DNA from: Oxalobacteraceae bacterium | GTDB lineage: Bacteria > Pseudomonadota > Gammaproteobacteria > Burkholderiales > Burkholderiaceae_D | Direction: 5' to 3' | Assembly: GCA_021298975.1 (NCBI GenBank) | Contig: JAJTGC010000017.1 | Span: 1-55,080, forward strand | Length of the DNA stretch: 55,080 bases | Shown: in pieces, positions 55,065 to 55,080 of the stretch | How positions within the stretch are numbered: the first letter of the stretch is position 1 | How the letters are laid out: every line of letters starts with the position of its first letter | Notes under the pieces: generated by a model | The model's input: only the letters and a program-made list of their open reading frames with translations | Database searches by the model: none | Told to the model about the DNA's origin: nothing | Translations under genes and position numbers: made by a program

Positions 55065-55080
55065 GGCGCAAGTCCACACA

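Noticed and set aside
1-55080. Mobile elements, CRISPR arrays, toxin-antitoxin or phage defence systems
   Set aside because: I saw no transposase, integrase, regularly spaced repeats or recognisable defence gene anywhere in the window. The content is mostly conserved housekeeping genes.

Overview
This 55 kb window looks like chromosomal DNA of a betaproteobacterium, most likely Burkholderiales. The inference rests on several things: the order tig-clpP-clpX-lon-hupB-tRNAs-ppiD, the squalene genes hpnC-hpnD-hpnE, a single-chain PurL, a Par27-like secreted parvulin beside purL, and a liv-type transporter cluster next to an acyl-CoA ligase. Base composition is moderately GC-rich except for a very AT-rich gap at about 345-620. 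I saw no IS element, integrase, phage gene, CRISPR array or rRNA.

Layout. 1-264 is the 5' end of a spore-coat-U-type secreted protein, followed by the AT-rich gap. 882-11349 (all minus) is a catabolic and uptake block: a fused enoyl-CoA hydratase/3-hydroxyacyl-CoA dehydrogenase, two periplasmic binding proteins, the LivHMGF membrane and ATPase subunits, and an acyl-CoA ligase. 11474-12046 is an HD-domain protein. 12287-15953 (plus) is selO (frameshifted)-msrB-yciB-bolA-like-parvulin, ending at a terminator. purL (minus) and an amidase (plus) diverge. A lower-GC gene of unknown function overlaps the end of the amidase. dadA and nnr follow.

A small cluster recalling the E. coli ybbA/tesA/mnmH neighbourhood comes next (25594-28051): an ABC ATPase without its permease, tesA with a start codon overlapping that of the ATPase, and mnmH. 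The protein-quality block is 28120-37133: ppiD, tRNA-Asp, tRNA-Val, hupB, lon, clpX, clpP, tig and tRNA-Leu. An RND pump and its adaptor (minus) then diverge from hpnCDE (plus). The remainder is radA-alr, lplT, a DUF1853 gene, udg-rimI-tsaB, a thioredoxin-fold gene, a molybdopterin oxidoreductase large subunit and marC.

The most striking observation is that lon is broken. About 66 codons are missing in frame, including the Walker A loop, and the junction creates a TAA stop. selO in the same window carries a one-base frameshift in a GGGGTTTT run. Either the organism lacks an intact Lon and SelO here, or the assembly has local errors; reads across both sites would decide. I did not find a convincing new multi-gene system. 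The remaining leads are an uncharacterised lower-GC gene, a 24-bp palindrome upstream of dadA, an orphan transporter ATPase, an orphan molybdenum hydroxylase subunit, and substitutions in the Walker A of LivF and the active-site motif of the uracil-DNA glycosylase.
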